DNA of 64,000 bases from Zhengitettix transpicula. Its lineage: Eukaryota; Arthropoda; Insecta; Orthoptera; Tetrigidae. Of the stretch, positions 1-11,134 are shown in pieces. The notes under the pieces were generated by a model. That model was not told where the DNA came from. It was given only the letters and a program-made list of their open reading frames with translations, and made no database searches. Position 1 is the stretch's first letter. Each line of letters opens with the position of its first letter. The position numbers and the translations under genes were made by a program. The stretch spans positions 133,071,600-133,135,599 of the forward strand of contig CM073590.1 in NCBI GenBank assembly GCA_037074705.1, given 5' to 3'.

Positions 1-2690
1 GACATTTGTTTTATTATTCACATGAACGGGTCTCGTCTAAATTTTATACATTCTCAACATGTTTAATACTATATAGACCTCAACGTGCAGCATAATACGG
101 AAGTGTGGGACGATTTATACGCAATTTAGCTTGATTTGGGTCAGGTACTTTTCAAAATTCAAGTTACCTGCTCTTACCACTCTTAATTTGATCTTAAGTG
201 AATGCGCATATATTTGCGGCTTTAACGTTCGTCTCTTTATCTAATAATTAGTTTTTCACAATTACTTTGGCTGTTTTTACAGTATACAATATGCGTGACG
301 AATTTGTGCTTTGGCATAATATATGTTGCCATCGGTTAATAATAGATTATGTTAGGGGTACGAAGGGGTTATGTGCGTTGCTTGAAGACGACACTAGACA
401 AGGGTCGTTGAAACTTGAGTACTGTACGCATTAACCTAAGTGGGACGCATAGAGCTTAACCTCACGAGCATTAAATGCAGTTTAATGAATTTGAGTGTAG
501 CTAATTACCAAGCAAGAATTGCCTTGTAACTGAATAGTTTTACAGAAAACGAAAAGTGACTGTTATGTTAAGTACCTTATTACGAGCGGTTTTACAGACA
601 AATCAATGTTCAGAGCAAATTATTAAGTCCAAGATAAGAATTTTAAAAATTACGTGCATTTTTCTTTGTGAAATTAATATGTTGGTAATAGCATCATATT
701 TTTTCCCGACAAACCTATTTACTAAGTAATTTCGAGGTATTTAAATCAACAAAATATCGTTGCTAAAGGTGAACTCGTGAGCAGGGATAGTGTAAAATCA
801 TTTTATTGCTGTGACGAAGCACATTTTCCCCTATAAAGCAATTATATTATTAAAACAAACCTTGAATATCAAAATAAAATTATATTCATGGCCATGATGC
901 AATACCAATTGTAAGTTATATAAATGAGTGAGACGTTAAAAATGTCCAACAAGAAAGATAGTTACTATATTATCCATGAGATACAAGAGTTGTAAGGTCG
1001 ACACTAATCGTCCCAATATGTTTAGCAAACTATTAGGCGTGTTGTTCAACATTATATTCATATGTATCAAATAATAAATACCATGATATTGATATTTAAA
1101 TTGAGATGCTACCTCTGTCTCCAAACGTGCGTTGCGAAGAACACAGTTCTAGGAATTCTACGTCTCTTCCTGTCCTAAAACATCGATGTAACCTACATGA
1201 TGTAATTGCTATTGCTGTGATCCAGAGCAAAACTACGATTCTTTGAAGATGATCATCCAGGGCGCAGAACACGCTCCAACTTATCTTCAACGCCAATTCT
1301 CGAGGGTCTATTTAAAGCTGTTATGGCACCGACGCCCACTGCATCCAATAACAACTGTGGACTCAGGCTACATAAACCCCGAAACTCTATGCCAATTAAT
1401 GCCTTCATTGATACAATCCGCGTAATGCAGCCATAAAAATACTTTATGGAGCGCGACTAGTATTTAGCAATTGTTATATAAAATATTTATATAATAATTA
1501 TGCCTGTTAAACGTTTTCACAACAAGAATAAGATTGTACGAGTCCTACGGAAATTTTAGGATAATAATTTTTAAAGAATGCAGATTTTCTTGGTGTGAAG
1601 AATGAATAAAATATTTTTAAGTGATCATAAACTTAAATATACTTCCGCTTTCTCTTACTGACCCATTGATCGATGATAATAATTTGTAAGTGTTCTTAAA
1701 ATTAGGGAAATTAGCAATTCATCAACTGAAAAATTGTTGCACTCGCATTTAAAATTTACTTAAAATTTTCAGTATATAAGAGTTAATTTTTGTTATTACA
1801 ATGCGCTAAGGAATGTAGAAGAGTAAATTAATGGTAAAATTAGTATAAATTGTATCAACGGAAATCACCGCATCAGTTTGATGTTGGTATTTTTCAGCTA
1901 AAAGAATTAACTCGAAGATTATACCTTCATTTATTTCAATCGCCAAAACCCATGAACTGATGAAAAAGGGATGTTGGGTGTAATGCATTTTTTCGCACTG
2001 TAAACAATTAAGTTTACACTTGTATGTAACAATTAACATTAAAATCCAGAAGCTTCTATTTTTATTAAAGATATATTGCCTGGTATAATTGATGCGATAT
2101 TTCAGGGCAAGCATCAAACAAGGATGAAAAATATTTCACATTTATAATAATTTAAATAAATAAATATACGGTTTAGAGCCATAAAATTATTATATGACGT
2201 TACGTCATTTTTAAGGACCTCTTCAAGTTGAAAAGTTTTATTCTAGAAATTACCAATTAAGAAAAGGACAAAACGTCGTATAATTCATTTTCATTAATAA
2301 AAAATCTTCTGATTCAATGTCACACATATATTTACTTATAATATCTCTTATCAAATTATGTAAGCTGTATATGGCAAATATTTATTTTTCAATGTTTGCC
2401 GTAATTTGGATATTTTTTTTTCTAATGTTTCTATTTATAACATTAAATTACTAATTACATACATCAAATTTATCTTTTTTCTAACAATTTTACGTAATTA
2501 AACAAGTAGTACTGTAATTATGACAAGCAAAATTCTAATCTTAATATTTACATGCAATCTTGATGTTTTATCTGAATATATATATATATGTTCAAAAAGT
2601 GACGGGAATTTTGTAATTTCATGGGCTATATTAGTGCGATTCGCGCAATTTTTCGTTGTTGTGTCTAAAAATATTTGTATAGTGTTGTCA
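1..2690. other. AT-rich DNA without recognisable gene
   Basis: All open frames here are short, lack recognisable motifs and are full of AT-rich low-complexity codons. The only structured item I found is a degenerate copy near 1574-1612 of the motif that forms the hairpin at 43935-44022. The 60-residue frame at 1243-1425 uses less AT-biased codons than its surroundings but matches no family I know. Confidence 0.6.
1574..1612 (+). repeat. Degenerate relative of the 43.9-kb hairpin motif
   Basis: The order of blocks (AAGAATG, then GA-TTTTCT-GGTGT, then GAATAAA) parallels 43908-43942, where a cleaner version leads into a hairpin. The second half of the motif has drifted here. Seen by eye only. 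Confidence 0.4.
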
Positions 2691-2696
2691 TAACGG

Positions 2697-3120
2697 ATGT
2701 TAACTAGGGCACCCGAGCTATGGTTTAAGGATCCTACCCGGCATTCGCCTAAAACCGACGTAGTATAAACCCTAGAAAACCTACATCGGGTAGTTCGGGC
2801 GCTTGGTACTTGTCCCACGCCCTTCAGATGGCGAGGGACTGTTTTTCTGTGGAGGCGCAACATTCGCTTCTCCATGTCTCGACCAGTTTAGGAGGCAGGT
2901 AGCCGATTTTTCCAATGGGAACAGTGAACAATTCTTACCATACTCCAAGGTCTGCGACCCCGGAACCTCTAAAAACAGGCCGAGGTGACTCGTCATGTCG
3001 AAATGTTAATTCAAAAACGGAGAGAGAAAAAGGCATCCTCAAAGGCAGGTCTCTCCGTCTCTTCAGAACGTTTCTGCCTGGGAGAATACTGCTCTCTCTC
3101 GGGATTCCAGTTCCTCCTAT
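2697..3120 (-). repeat. Family A retroposon-like repeat, copy 1
   Basis: Copy of an interspersed repeat seen ten times in this window. Shared landmarks, read on the minus strand, are CTCCTAAACTGGTCGAG, GGGACAAGTACC, CCTGATGCAGG (here altered) and GGCGAATGCCGGGTAGGATC. This copy keeps the 5' two thirds and lacks the 3' block with the A-tail. The family has no long open frame. Short frames reported across it on both strands are not conserved between copies, so I treat it as non-coding. Its 3' A-tail suggests a SINE-like retroposon. Confidence 0.8.
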
Positions 3121-3141
3121 GTTTATTTCTACTTTCAACTG

Positions 3142-3145
<4 letters not shown>

Positions 3146-3205
<60 letters not shown>
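3146..3205. repeat. (TA)n followed by (GA)n microsatellite
   Basis: About 22 TA units run directly into about 8 GA units. It lies at the 5' end of family A copy 1, as other (TA)n runs in the window lie at insertion borders. Confidence 0.95.
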
Positions 3206-3783
3206 TTTTGTTCGTACTTAAGAGGTCTGGTAGCAATGTCCGCTGTTTTGGCGTGAATTATGAGGCTATTTTGAGCCGAATGAGTAGATGCGATGTTCTT
3301 CGTACAGAGCAGCAAACTAGGCCAAATTTATTTCTGGCCAGAATTGAATCGTCTTTGCGCACTATCAATTTACAAATTCTATTGACAAAGTTTGCGGTAG
3401 TTTATTCTACATAATTGCTGAGGTAAGAAGAGTAAGTTGTTTATTGAGATTTTTTAAAATCAAAGGAAATGTTTTCGAAACTTGAGTGCGTCGCGTAATA
3501 AATTATAATTCATTTACCGGCTGAATTTACTTATTTAAATGGGAAATATAATACATAATTAAAATATTTAACATTAATTATTAACGGGGATTACAAGATT
3601 TGAATTTTTAGGAAGTGACGAATGAAAATACTGCTTCAAAAAGGCTTCAACAATAATTTGGTTCGTTTCAATTATTAAAATCAAGTCTAGTATTATGTAC
3701 GAACATATTCATTCTTGAATGTGAATTATTTCTACATTTATCATATTAAATTTCGTTCTTATGAATGTGTCTGAGTCAGAACC

Positions 3784-3958
3784 TGTTGTATCATCGTAAT
3801 TATTCGTGGTTCGTATAACCCCTTTATTATTAAACTCAAAACACAAGAACTGTACACAAGTATTTTACAAACACTCCTAATCCCGTATATTGGTAATAAC
3901 CAAAGACGTTAGTATTGTATTCCCTCTGGAATCCACCAGTGATGCCACTATCACAACA
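3784..3958 (-). repeat. 3' LTR of the gypsy element
   Basis: 175 bp, TG...CA ends, near-identical to 5081-5255 with a few substitutions and one compensating indel pair. It is the 3' LTR because the purine tract lies on its inner side when read on the minus strand. Confidence 0.9.
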
Positions 3959-3967
3959 TCCTCCCTT
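3959..3967 (-). promoter_or_regulatory. Polypurine tract
   Basis: On the minus strand AAGGGAGGA directly precedes the 3' LTR. This is the position where plus-strand DNA synthesis is primed in LTR retrotransposons. Confidence 0.75.
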
Positions 3968-4064
3968 CAAAGTTTAAACCTCTGGGGAGGTCTAACTTGA
4001 CGTCCGGATCTTATCCTCGTTAGGTCAGGTTCTTAAGGTCGAGATGGTGCCACCGTTGGCCGTG

Positions 4065-4430
4065 TCAACTATAGCTGTGGCTGAAGGTCAGATGGCCTCC
4101 TTGCAGACCAAAGTGACTGATCAGAGACTGAAGGTGTATTTTCCTGTGGTGAGGATGAGGTAGGAAATGATTCTGGATGCCCGAAACCCTGCAAAGGTAT
4201 GATGGGGCCCGTCGCTCTGCCACTATAGGTGTCGAATATGGTAGAAGGTGCCACCTGTTTCGCCGCATCACTCGTTTGTCAGTCTCAATAAGATAAGACC
4301 GCGGTTCTTCAGTTCTTCGCAGTATGGTACCTGGACGCTTTAGGTCTCGAACCCAGACAGAATCGCCTGCATTCAGTAGTGGAAGGTTCATAGTTCCATG
4401 TCTTCTGTCGTCGTCCAAATTGTATTTTTC
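4065..4430 (-). pseudogene. Gypsy integrase C-terminal fragment
   Basis: The frame contains, in order, a basic DRRH start, a G-D-x-V-W-V-R-D block, K-R-x-G-T-x-L-R, P-R-S-Y-L-x-E-T and R-R-N-R-x-H-L. This is the usual tail of Ty3/gypsy integrases downstream of the catalytic core, ending the pol polyprotein. The D,D,E core and zinc-binding region are missing. About 50 codons past the motif continue without family resemblance. The fragment starts where the gag frame stops, near 4418-4440, so a deletion of several kilobases joins gag to the end of pol. It is not functional as integrase. Confidence 0.8.
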
Positions 4431-4431
4431 T

Positions 4432-4900
4432 CTACATCTCCATTCTTTCTCCTGAACTTGAGCATAGTCTGGCGAGAATCAATGTTGATTCTAACTGCAG
4501 TCTATCGCTCAAAGTTTGATCATGCATGCCTGTAATTATGCCCATCAATATTATTTGTTCTTCGATAGTGCCCCACTCGCAATTGTTTGCAAGCGTGCGC
4601 AAGTCCATTATGAAATTTTCCGCTGTTTCGGACAAGCCTCGTTTCCATCTTAAAACTTGTGCCCTTTCAAAAATAAGTTTTTTCTTGGAATAAAGTAGTT
4701 TTCAAAATTCGAACGTGATCGAAATCATACTTTAGGTATGACGCTAGAATGACTTCTGCCCTCTCCCCCATACAATAAATCATTATATCTAATTTTTTTC
4801 GCCAGGCATCCTATCCAATATAACGATTGAACAGTATCGTTCAAATCGGCATTTCCAACCAGGCCAATCATGTGGCTTAAAAGAGAAAGGATCAGGTATG
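4432..4900 (-). pseudogene. Gypsy gag fragment with frameshifts
   Basis: Read on the minus strand, pieces in different frames line up with the gag (capsid-like) region of insect Ty3/gypsy elements. They are a P-F-x-F-K-P-x-D-W-P-x-W start (about 4880), an R-F-E-R-Y helix, an I-Y-C-M-G-E-R-A block, a F-I-P-R-K-N-x-I-F-E-R-A stretch, and then E-x-F-I-x-D-L-x-x-L-A-N-N-C-E with a downstream S-x-R-L-Q-L. At least two frameshifts and several stops break it. No CCHC knuckle or protease follows. The order and spacing match the family, so identification is fairly secure despite decay. Confidence 0.75.
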
Positions 4901-5069
4901 CGTAAGTTTAGGTTAACGTTGGCTTCGTTCTCCGTTTTACAGTTTCCTGTTTCTGATATGACTCCCGAACGTCTTATCGTTCCAATATATGATTTTATTC
5001 AGAATTAAAGCCGTATGTGTAACTTTCTACGTAGCAATTATTACCTTCAACTGCAGAATGATTTATGAA

Positions 5070-5080
5070 CGACTGCGCCA
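5070..5080 (-). promoter_or_regulatory. Primer-binding site for tRNA-Ser
   Basis: The plus-strand bases CGACTGCGCCA equal the 3' acceptor end of insect tRNA-Ser with its CCA. On the minus strand the complement lies immediately inside the 5' LTR, as expected for a minus-strand primer site. A tRNA-Ser primer is known for the 297/17.6 group of insect gypsy elements. Confidence 0.8.
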
Positions 5081-5255
5081 TGTTCTATCAACGTAATATT
5101 CGTGGTTCGTATAATCACTTTATTATTAAACTCAAAACACAAGAACTGTACACAAGTTTTTTTACAAACACTCCTAATCTCGTATATTGATAATAACCAA
5201 AGACGTTAGTATTGTATTCCCTTTGGAATCCACCAGTGATGCCACTATCACAACA
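5081..5255 (-). repeat. 5' LTR of the gypsy element
   Basis: 175 bp with TGTT...AACA ends; partner of 3784-3958. The primer-binding site sits against its inner edge. A promoter is expected here by family, but no clear TATA box is seen. Confidence 0.9.
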
Positions 5256-6480
5256 GGACCAAATAATGTTATATTCTTTATTGTCCGTAATTTCGATTAA
5301 TACGATTTCCTTTACATAATTATATACATGCCATATCCAGCATTGAACATCTACGCCCGTGGCGTTTTGACACCAATCTCATCCAAGAGAAAGTAGGACT
5401 TACCTCCACGGTAACCTCAAGCGCTTTGTTGCCTCCAAGTGACAGCTGAGGACGGTGAAGGAATAGACTCAACCACCACACACGCGGGCCCACATTCATG
5501 CCACAAACAGTAGATATGTCGGTGAGATACACAATAGCTGCTATGAGCGAAGTTTAATGTCACATGAAATTTTATAGTTTATATCATTCCAATAATATCG
5601 TGGAAATTACTGACTGTAAAGGCCTCCGTCCTCTACAATAACACATTCATCCTTTAAATAGTTCGGTTTCATTAGATTCGTAAAGAGGTTTCATAACGAA
5701 GTGTTCCAGAAATTTTAATAAACAATAACTACAGTATGATTATAGGATACCTAAACTGAAAGAATACCTTTTCATTTTAAATCGTTGCGAGCGGTTATTT
5801 ATTTTAACGATGTTCTTCAGTAAGGTTGTTAAATGGCCGTGGCGAACAATTTATGTTTCTCTGTGTATGTAATTGTCTTACACGCTGTCCATGCCAACTG
5901 CTCACCCTAACTGCTTAGGACAAATTACATCTGACAATAGCTATTTCTCTTAAGTGATGTTCACGAAGACGTCCTGTAGCTGCACCACTTAGGCAAAGTA
6001 CGAATACAACGGACCATTGCTCTTCCACTTCTTTATCCTCCTGTCATATAAATGTGTCAATTACAAACTGTGATCCTTAAATGGATCTACCTATTTCCTA
6101 CGTGCCTTCAACTCCCACCCGCACGAATATAATTTCTTTTCCTGGCATTCGATGTTCCGTTTCGTGCGACTTTTCTTTCACATGTTCATGGTTTCGTCGA
6201 GAAATATTATCAATATCGTTTGTCAGGCGTTTCAGTGTTTTATTGATTACGCTTTTGTACATTTTTATCCGCATTCTTAACACGTAAGAAAGAAACGGAT
6301 TTAAATTTACATGCGCTACTCAATAGTTGTTCGGATTCTTGTGAAGCTCGTGAATGCTACCTATAGCACTCGTCAGCATAGATGGCGTGTGGCGCAGATT
6401 TAGGAAGAGGAGGCATCGCGGAATAAACACATACACCACAACTATCCAACGCGGAGAGGGGGTTGAACGTGTGAAGAAAA
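5256..6480. other. Unassigned DNA with one possible exon
   Basis: No mobile-element ends or long frames are evident. A minus-strand open stretch at 5404-5550 ends in a perfect splice-donor consensus and is discussed as a finding. The rest is AT-rich single-copy-like sequence. Confidence 0.4.
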
Positions 6481-6985
6481 TATTAAGAGATATTTGGCGG
6501 TAAAAAAAGTATTATCCTGAGATATTTAACTCTCAAACTGAAATATCGCGAGATATTTGGCGTTAAAACCGAAATACAAAATTTTACGGAAATATTCCAA
6601 TGGCAGTAAAAAATTAAATGTATCGAGATATTTCTCGGTAGAGCCGCAATATTTACAAGATATTTCGCGGTGAGACTTAAATATCTCGATATATTTGGCA
6701 GTAAAACCGAAATATCCGAAAAATTACACTGTAAAGCGGAAATATTCCGATAGATTTGGCTGTAAAATTTAAATATATCCAGATGTTTGTTCGTAGAGCT
6801 CAAGATATTTGCTGGTAAGACTTAAATATCCCGAGATATTTGGCGAGCAAACTGAAATATCCCGAGATATTTGTGAGTAAAACTGTAATATCCCTAGATA
6901 TTTGGCAGTTAAACTGAAATATACCAAATATTTGACGATAAAACTGAAATATCCCGGGAAATTTGACGCGCAGTCTAGTACCACC
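6481..6985. repeat. 31-bp dyad minisatellite
   Basis: About 16 degenerate units of roughly 31 bp follow the pattern AAACTGAAATATCCCGAGAT then ATTTGGCAGTA. Each unit holds the dyad AAATATC...GATATTT around a 4-base centre. Because 31 is not a multiple of 3, all three minus-strand frames give similar peptide repeats (K-Y-L-G-I, F-S-x-x-A-K). The short open frames here are by-products, not genes. Confidence 0.9.
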
Positions 6986-6989
6986 ACTA

Positions 6990-9955
6990 AACGCCACCAA
7001 ACGTAACTTAATACGTCCTTCGTGAACCAGCGTGTCCCGGGAATTTGTGCTATGTGATCGCGTTTAGTCTAGTTAACTTGGGAAAAGCTCTCCTGAAACA
7101 TCCTGCAAGCATTTCGAGTCGGTGATGTAGGACTCAAAGAAACTTACGACTGGTTTTAACGTTCCTTCTCAAGAATTAATCTCTTGACAGAGTTAGTTAA
7201 ATACGAGGAATAAGAAATGAATGTTCGTAGCACACAGACGTTTAGCACAAGAATTCTTGTCTCTCCGCATTAAATTCAGGCATGTTTCATTAATACTCAG
7301 GTTTCTTTGACGGCTGAGATCCTCGCGATCTGGAAGTAAGTTGTAGACTTTGTTTCCCATGTTCGCTTGCTGGTCGCGGAATCTCCGAGCCAGTGGCCAC
7401 ATGATGTTAGGCCATGTACAATTTTTATAGACGCAACAATGGTGCGCGTCCGGTCACGTGGACTGCGGAACTGGATTATTCTCCTTATGCTAAGCAACTC
7501 TTCAGAAATGCTAAACTACTACACCATTCCGTCGTTTGAGCTCCACTCTCGCTGTTGACGCACTCATCACAGTCCGCCATTGGCGCCGTACTGCAACTAA
7601 TACAGACGACGTTAGACAACCGCTCCGATTAATTTCCATAAAGATCACAAACTCGGGAAAACGTTACAGCTCGAACTCACATATTTCCGATATTTATTAG
7701 AAGGTAGGCAATTGCTCGTAAAAACGGACCACTAGTCGTACGGTTTAAACCATTTAAAATGGCAGAATATCGTTTGATGATGATCTCTGTTAACGAAACC
7801 CGTTAAGCGGCCCGTAAAATCCCGCCGCTGTTTGAAATGCGATTCGGAAAGATAATTTACATAATCTTAAATCCATTGTGTGCAACGTGACTGAGGGTTT
7901 TATTCCGACCAGCTCTGCATGACACGGATCGTTGCAAAGTTTCTGCCGCGACTGTGTTCATCTGAGAACTTTTGGACGAAAACAAAAATGACATTTCTTC
8001 CCCATCCGCCATATTCATCCTGGGTGACAGTTTCCCATTCCTGAGAGTAAAAATCGGTTTAATTGGACGAAGATTTTACAGTTAAGGACACTCAAATGTC
8101 AACTCTGTTCTTTACACATGGAGAAACCATCCAGGAAGCTTTTAGTTAATGGAAGATCCGCAGGGAGCGGTATATAAATTCACAAGAGGACTGTTAAAAA
8201 ATGGCGAATAAGTTCCAGGTTTCAGAGTGTAGCGTGGTTTCTTTCGCCCGAGACAGAAACCATATTCGCCACCCACTTATTAAGTTCTGCCAGGGACAGT
8301 CTCCCCCATAGACCCCGCCACGCAACGTCACTGCCACTATATCCTAATGTAATTAATAGGCCTATTCGTCAAAGATAGTTATTTTACATATAAAATTGAC
8401 CGTTCAGTGTAAAGCAAACGGGTTTACTAAAAGTTTGAACAAATGGCCAAATTAAAAAAAACTCCTTCATTTATTAATAATATCCATGATTGTATAACCC
8501 ATTTGAAAAGAATTATGCACAGATCTCTCTTAATTACGGAGATGTATCCAATATATGACACCAAATAAACTGCGCCCCCAAAAAGAATGAGGACTTATTA
8601 TTCTTTATTTACACTTAAAAACCTTGAAGAATCATTTTTCACAACATCTTATTGCAGTTGAGACGATATTTTTTAATTGTTCAACGAAGGAAACCTCCGG
8701 AGTAGAGCGTGTTCTCTGTACCAATATGACGTCATCGAGACCTGCTTGGTTATTCGTTTACTCAAACTTTAGACAAACCCAATTGATTCATTGTGCATTT
8801 GACGACTGATGTTGCAGTGTTATTAAACAATATTGAACTCTAGAATGTTCACCGAAAAATTTCGAGCACAAAATAAAACACGGGGAAACACCGCAACGCA
8901 AATAGAGTACAGCCAGTCGCTGCAGATGAGTACATTCATTTTAAGAATGGGGATTCCCCGGTTTCGTCCTAGATTAAATAATGAAATTTGCTATGCTCAT
9001 TTTAACCTATCCGTATTATAGGTGCGTGAAAAATATGAAAATAAGTGGTTGAAATTCTAAGTTCACATTACAAGATATTATTATTATTATTTAGCGTGAA
9101 ATTTTGTCGTCCCAAAAAAGTTGGCAGAATCGAGTATGTTTGTTTTTATTGGCGTATTCGTCGTTTGGGTAGCCACCTTGTATTTCGAAGTACTAGGATG
9201 TTTTCTCTCATTTACCCTCAGATATTGTTTTTTTCGGTTATCTTCATTGACAAATCCTGACTCCACAAATTCCAAATTGATAGCTACGGTGGTAACAGGA
9301 AAAACATACTTGAATATGCTTAACTAATAGTTTGAAAACGACCAACACATGCATATTTTCGGTTTTCTGTACAATAAATTAATATCACTTTTTAACTGTA
9401 ACTTGTTAATCAACAGACGCATCGCACTAAATTTTGTACGAATTTGTTATAATTACTATTGCTGACAGTATTGTAATACCAATTTAATATTAACTTTAGC
9501 CATGCACCTAAACGGAAAATAACACAGAAAATATCCATGCTCTTACCGAATAAATATATCACTTGTGTCAGGATGGTATAAATTAGAAAAAATTGCACAG
9601 ACAAGAAGTGGCGGCTTTCTAATTTATTTAGGTTCAACATACCTCGTTTAAATATGATGAACACAATAATGACGACACGGTACATATGAATACGTTACTC
9701 GCACTCATCAGACCTATGAACCCGAAGGAAAATCTATTTCGTTTGGAGGAAATTGGCTATGTTCGAAACAGATTATTATTTTTTGCTTTATTCAAAACAC
9801 AAAACAGAAAATCTATGTTCAAGGGGCCACTTGAAAACATTATAAAACAGGAGAATGGCAACGACCTCAGTAGATTATTACTGTGGTGTTGTACATGCAT
9901 AGTTCATTATGTTAAACGTAACCAACATCGCAGCTGCAGTGTCTGATTCCATGCT
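6990..9955. other. Unassigned DNA, no recognisable gene
   Basis: The short frames on both strands have no domain motifs that I recognise. Parts of 7020-7700 and 7800-8340 are less AT-rich than their surroundings, but I found no conserved protein signature, paired splice sites or element ends. Confidence 0.4.
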
Positions 9956-9959
9956 AAAT

Positions 9960-10445
9960 AAATTCGTGTTGTTGTTGTGCCAGTCTGTCGACAGACTGGC
10001 TTGATGCTAATTCATCTTGCGCTAATCTTTTTTCATTTCTGCATAATTATCCACCCTGATTTGCCTAACATATTCTAACCTTGGTCTTCCTCTTCTATTA
10101 TTACCCCACATACGTCCCTCTAGCACTATTTTAACGAGCCCTTCGTACCTCAGTGTGTGGCCTATGAGCCTATCCCTTCTTTTACTCGGTTCAAGATTTT
10201 CTGATATGTGACTCGATTCACACTTCTGACTTTCATGTATAACACCGCATTTCAAAGGCTTCTAACACTTTTCTTCTGTACTCTCGATTAGCCACGTTTC
10301 GCTCCCATAGGCCACACTCCAGATAAACTGTAGTATCCAAAATTATTCCTCTTTTTTTACGAAAGGTTCCTTTCTTGTGCTATCCAACTTTTTACATCTA
10401 CTTTTCTTCTACTATCAATGGTTGTTGCTGCACAAATACCAAACC
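9960..10445 (-). pseudogene. 3' end of a non-LTR retrotransposon (RT C-terminus)
   Basis: On the minus strand several frames together show the end of a LINE ORF2. First come an I-A-Q-E-R / K-K-R segment near 10370-10420 and W-S-V-A-Y-G-S-E-T-W near 10300. An E-A-F-E-M segment follows, then R-R-D-R-L-I-G-H-T-L-R, V-L-E-G-R and R-R-G-R-P-R-L-E-Y with a stop at 10022. This order is standard for the C-terminal part of RTE/Dong-type and related endonuclease-reverse transcriptase proteins. Frameshifts separate the segments. The 3' untranslated end is short and carries a perfect palindrome and an AAC-rich tail. It is a 5'-truncated, dead copy; I cannot fix the clade. Confidence 0.75.
9979..10000. 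repeat. Perfect 22-bp palindrome in LINE 3' UTR
   Basis: GCCAGTCTGTC and its exact reverse complement adjoin without a spacer. It lies between the LINE stop codon (10022) and its AAC-rich 3' end, so the RNA would form an 11-bp stem, allowing for a loop. 3' hairpins in LINE RNAs are known recognition elements for their own reverse transcriptase. Confidence 0.9.
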
Positions 10446-10708
10446 TAATCTACTCCCAACAAAGTATCATTTCCTGATCTGATACCCTTTGAACCATCAC
10501 TGTTCTGTTGACTACAATTCATTACTTTAGATTATTTCGACGTTGAAGAACTCAAAAATAAAGAATATTAACATTAAAAATAATAAAAGTAAACATTTCG
10601 CTTCAGCAAAAGAGCTTACATCCAGTGCAGTTCTTTTACGGTTTGACTGGTAATTTTTGGTGAATAAAAAATTTAAGATAAATCTTTTGCGCTCAATGAA
10701 AATATTAA
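10446..10708. other. Unassigned AT-rich DNA
   Basis: No element ends or coding signals found between the LINE remnant and the Helitron-like element. Confidence 0.4.
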
Positions 10709-11134
10709 TCTAAAAAATAAAATAGTCTGTACGTTTGCTTGTGTTTTGTGGGTTTGTGTGTGTGTGTTCCGCATACAAATCTACACCCAAAGAATACACG
10801 TGTTCCTTTCGAACCGGAATCAAACACTGTGGGAGGTAAGACTCGCAGGAGTAGAAGTTAATGGGGGTACAAATTTTCAAACATGCTAAAATGGCCGATA
10901 TTTTTGTCAAATAAATATTTTTCGGGGTCAATGATATAGATAGCCATTCTCCAGATATTTTGGTGTTTAATTTCAACACATTTTGGCTTCGGAGGGGAGC
11001 ACATTTAGGTATGGGGTTGGAGGGGCGTTACATAAAAATAACCTAAAAACAACCTAGATTAGAGTAAAATCCGGCGTTATGGACGTCGCTGAGTTTAGTT
11101 ATGACAACCCGGACAACGTCTTGCACGCAACTAG
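10709..11134 (+). mobile_element. Compact Helitron-like element (426 bp)
   Basis: It starts TCTAAAAAATAAAATAG and ends CTAG, with A before (10708) and T after (11135). These are the borders expected of Helitrons, which insert between A and T, start TC and end CTRR without target duplication. The body follows the long element at 27075-30518: a GT-rich microsatellite, CAAATCTACACC, then ACACGTGTTC, ACATGCTAAAATGGCC, a TTACATAAAAATAAC block and GACAA-CCGGACAACG before the end. It contains one unit of what is a tandem array in the long element. No open frame; non-autonomous. Confidence 0.65.

Larger units (their letters stand above)
3784..5255 (-). mobile_element. Internally deleted Ty3/gypsy LTR retrotransposon with intact borders
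   Basis: Two 175-bp near-identical direct repeats (3784-3958 and 5081-5255) both begin TGTT and end AACA. The flanks are gaacc (3779-3783) and ggacc (5256-5260), a 5-bp target duplication with one mismatch. On the minus strand a primer-binding site, TGGCGCAGTCG, abuts the 5' LTR, and a purine tract, AAGGGAGGA, abuts the 3' LTR. The 1.1-kb interior encodes a broken gag followed directly by the C-terminus of integrase. Protease, reverse transcriptase, RNase H and the integrase core are absent. The element therefore cannot move by itself. Its complete borders suggest it either inserted in this short form with helper proteins or lost its centre afterwards. Confidence 0.9.

Noticed and set aside
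2803..3221. Short open frames across family A copy 1 and the (TA)n run
   Set aside because: Frames on both strands overlap a non-coding repeat, and the Y-I-Y-I tails come from (TA)n.
6481..6985. CRISPR-like array of short dyad repeats
   Set aside because: Units are contiguous without unique spacers, degenerate, and the context is eukaryotic.
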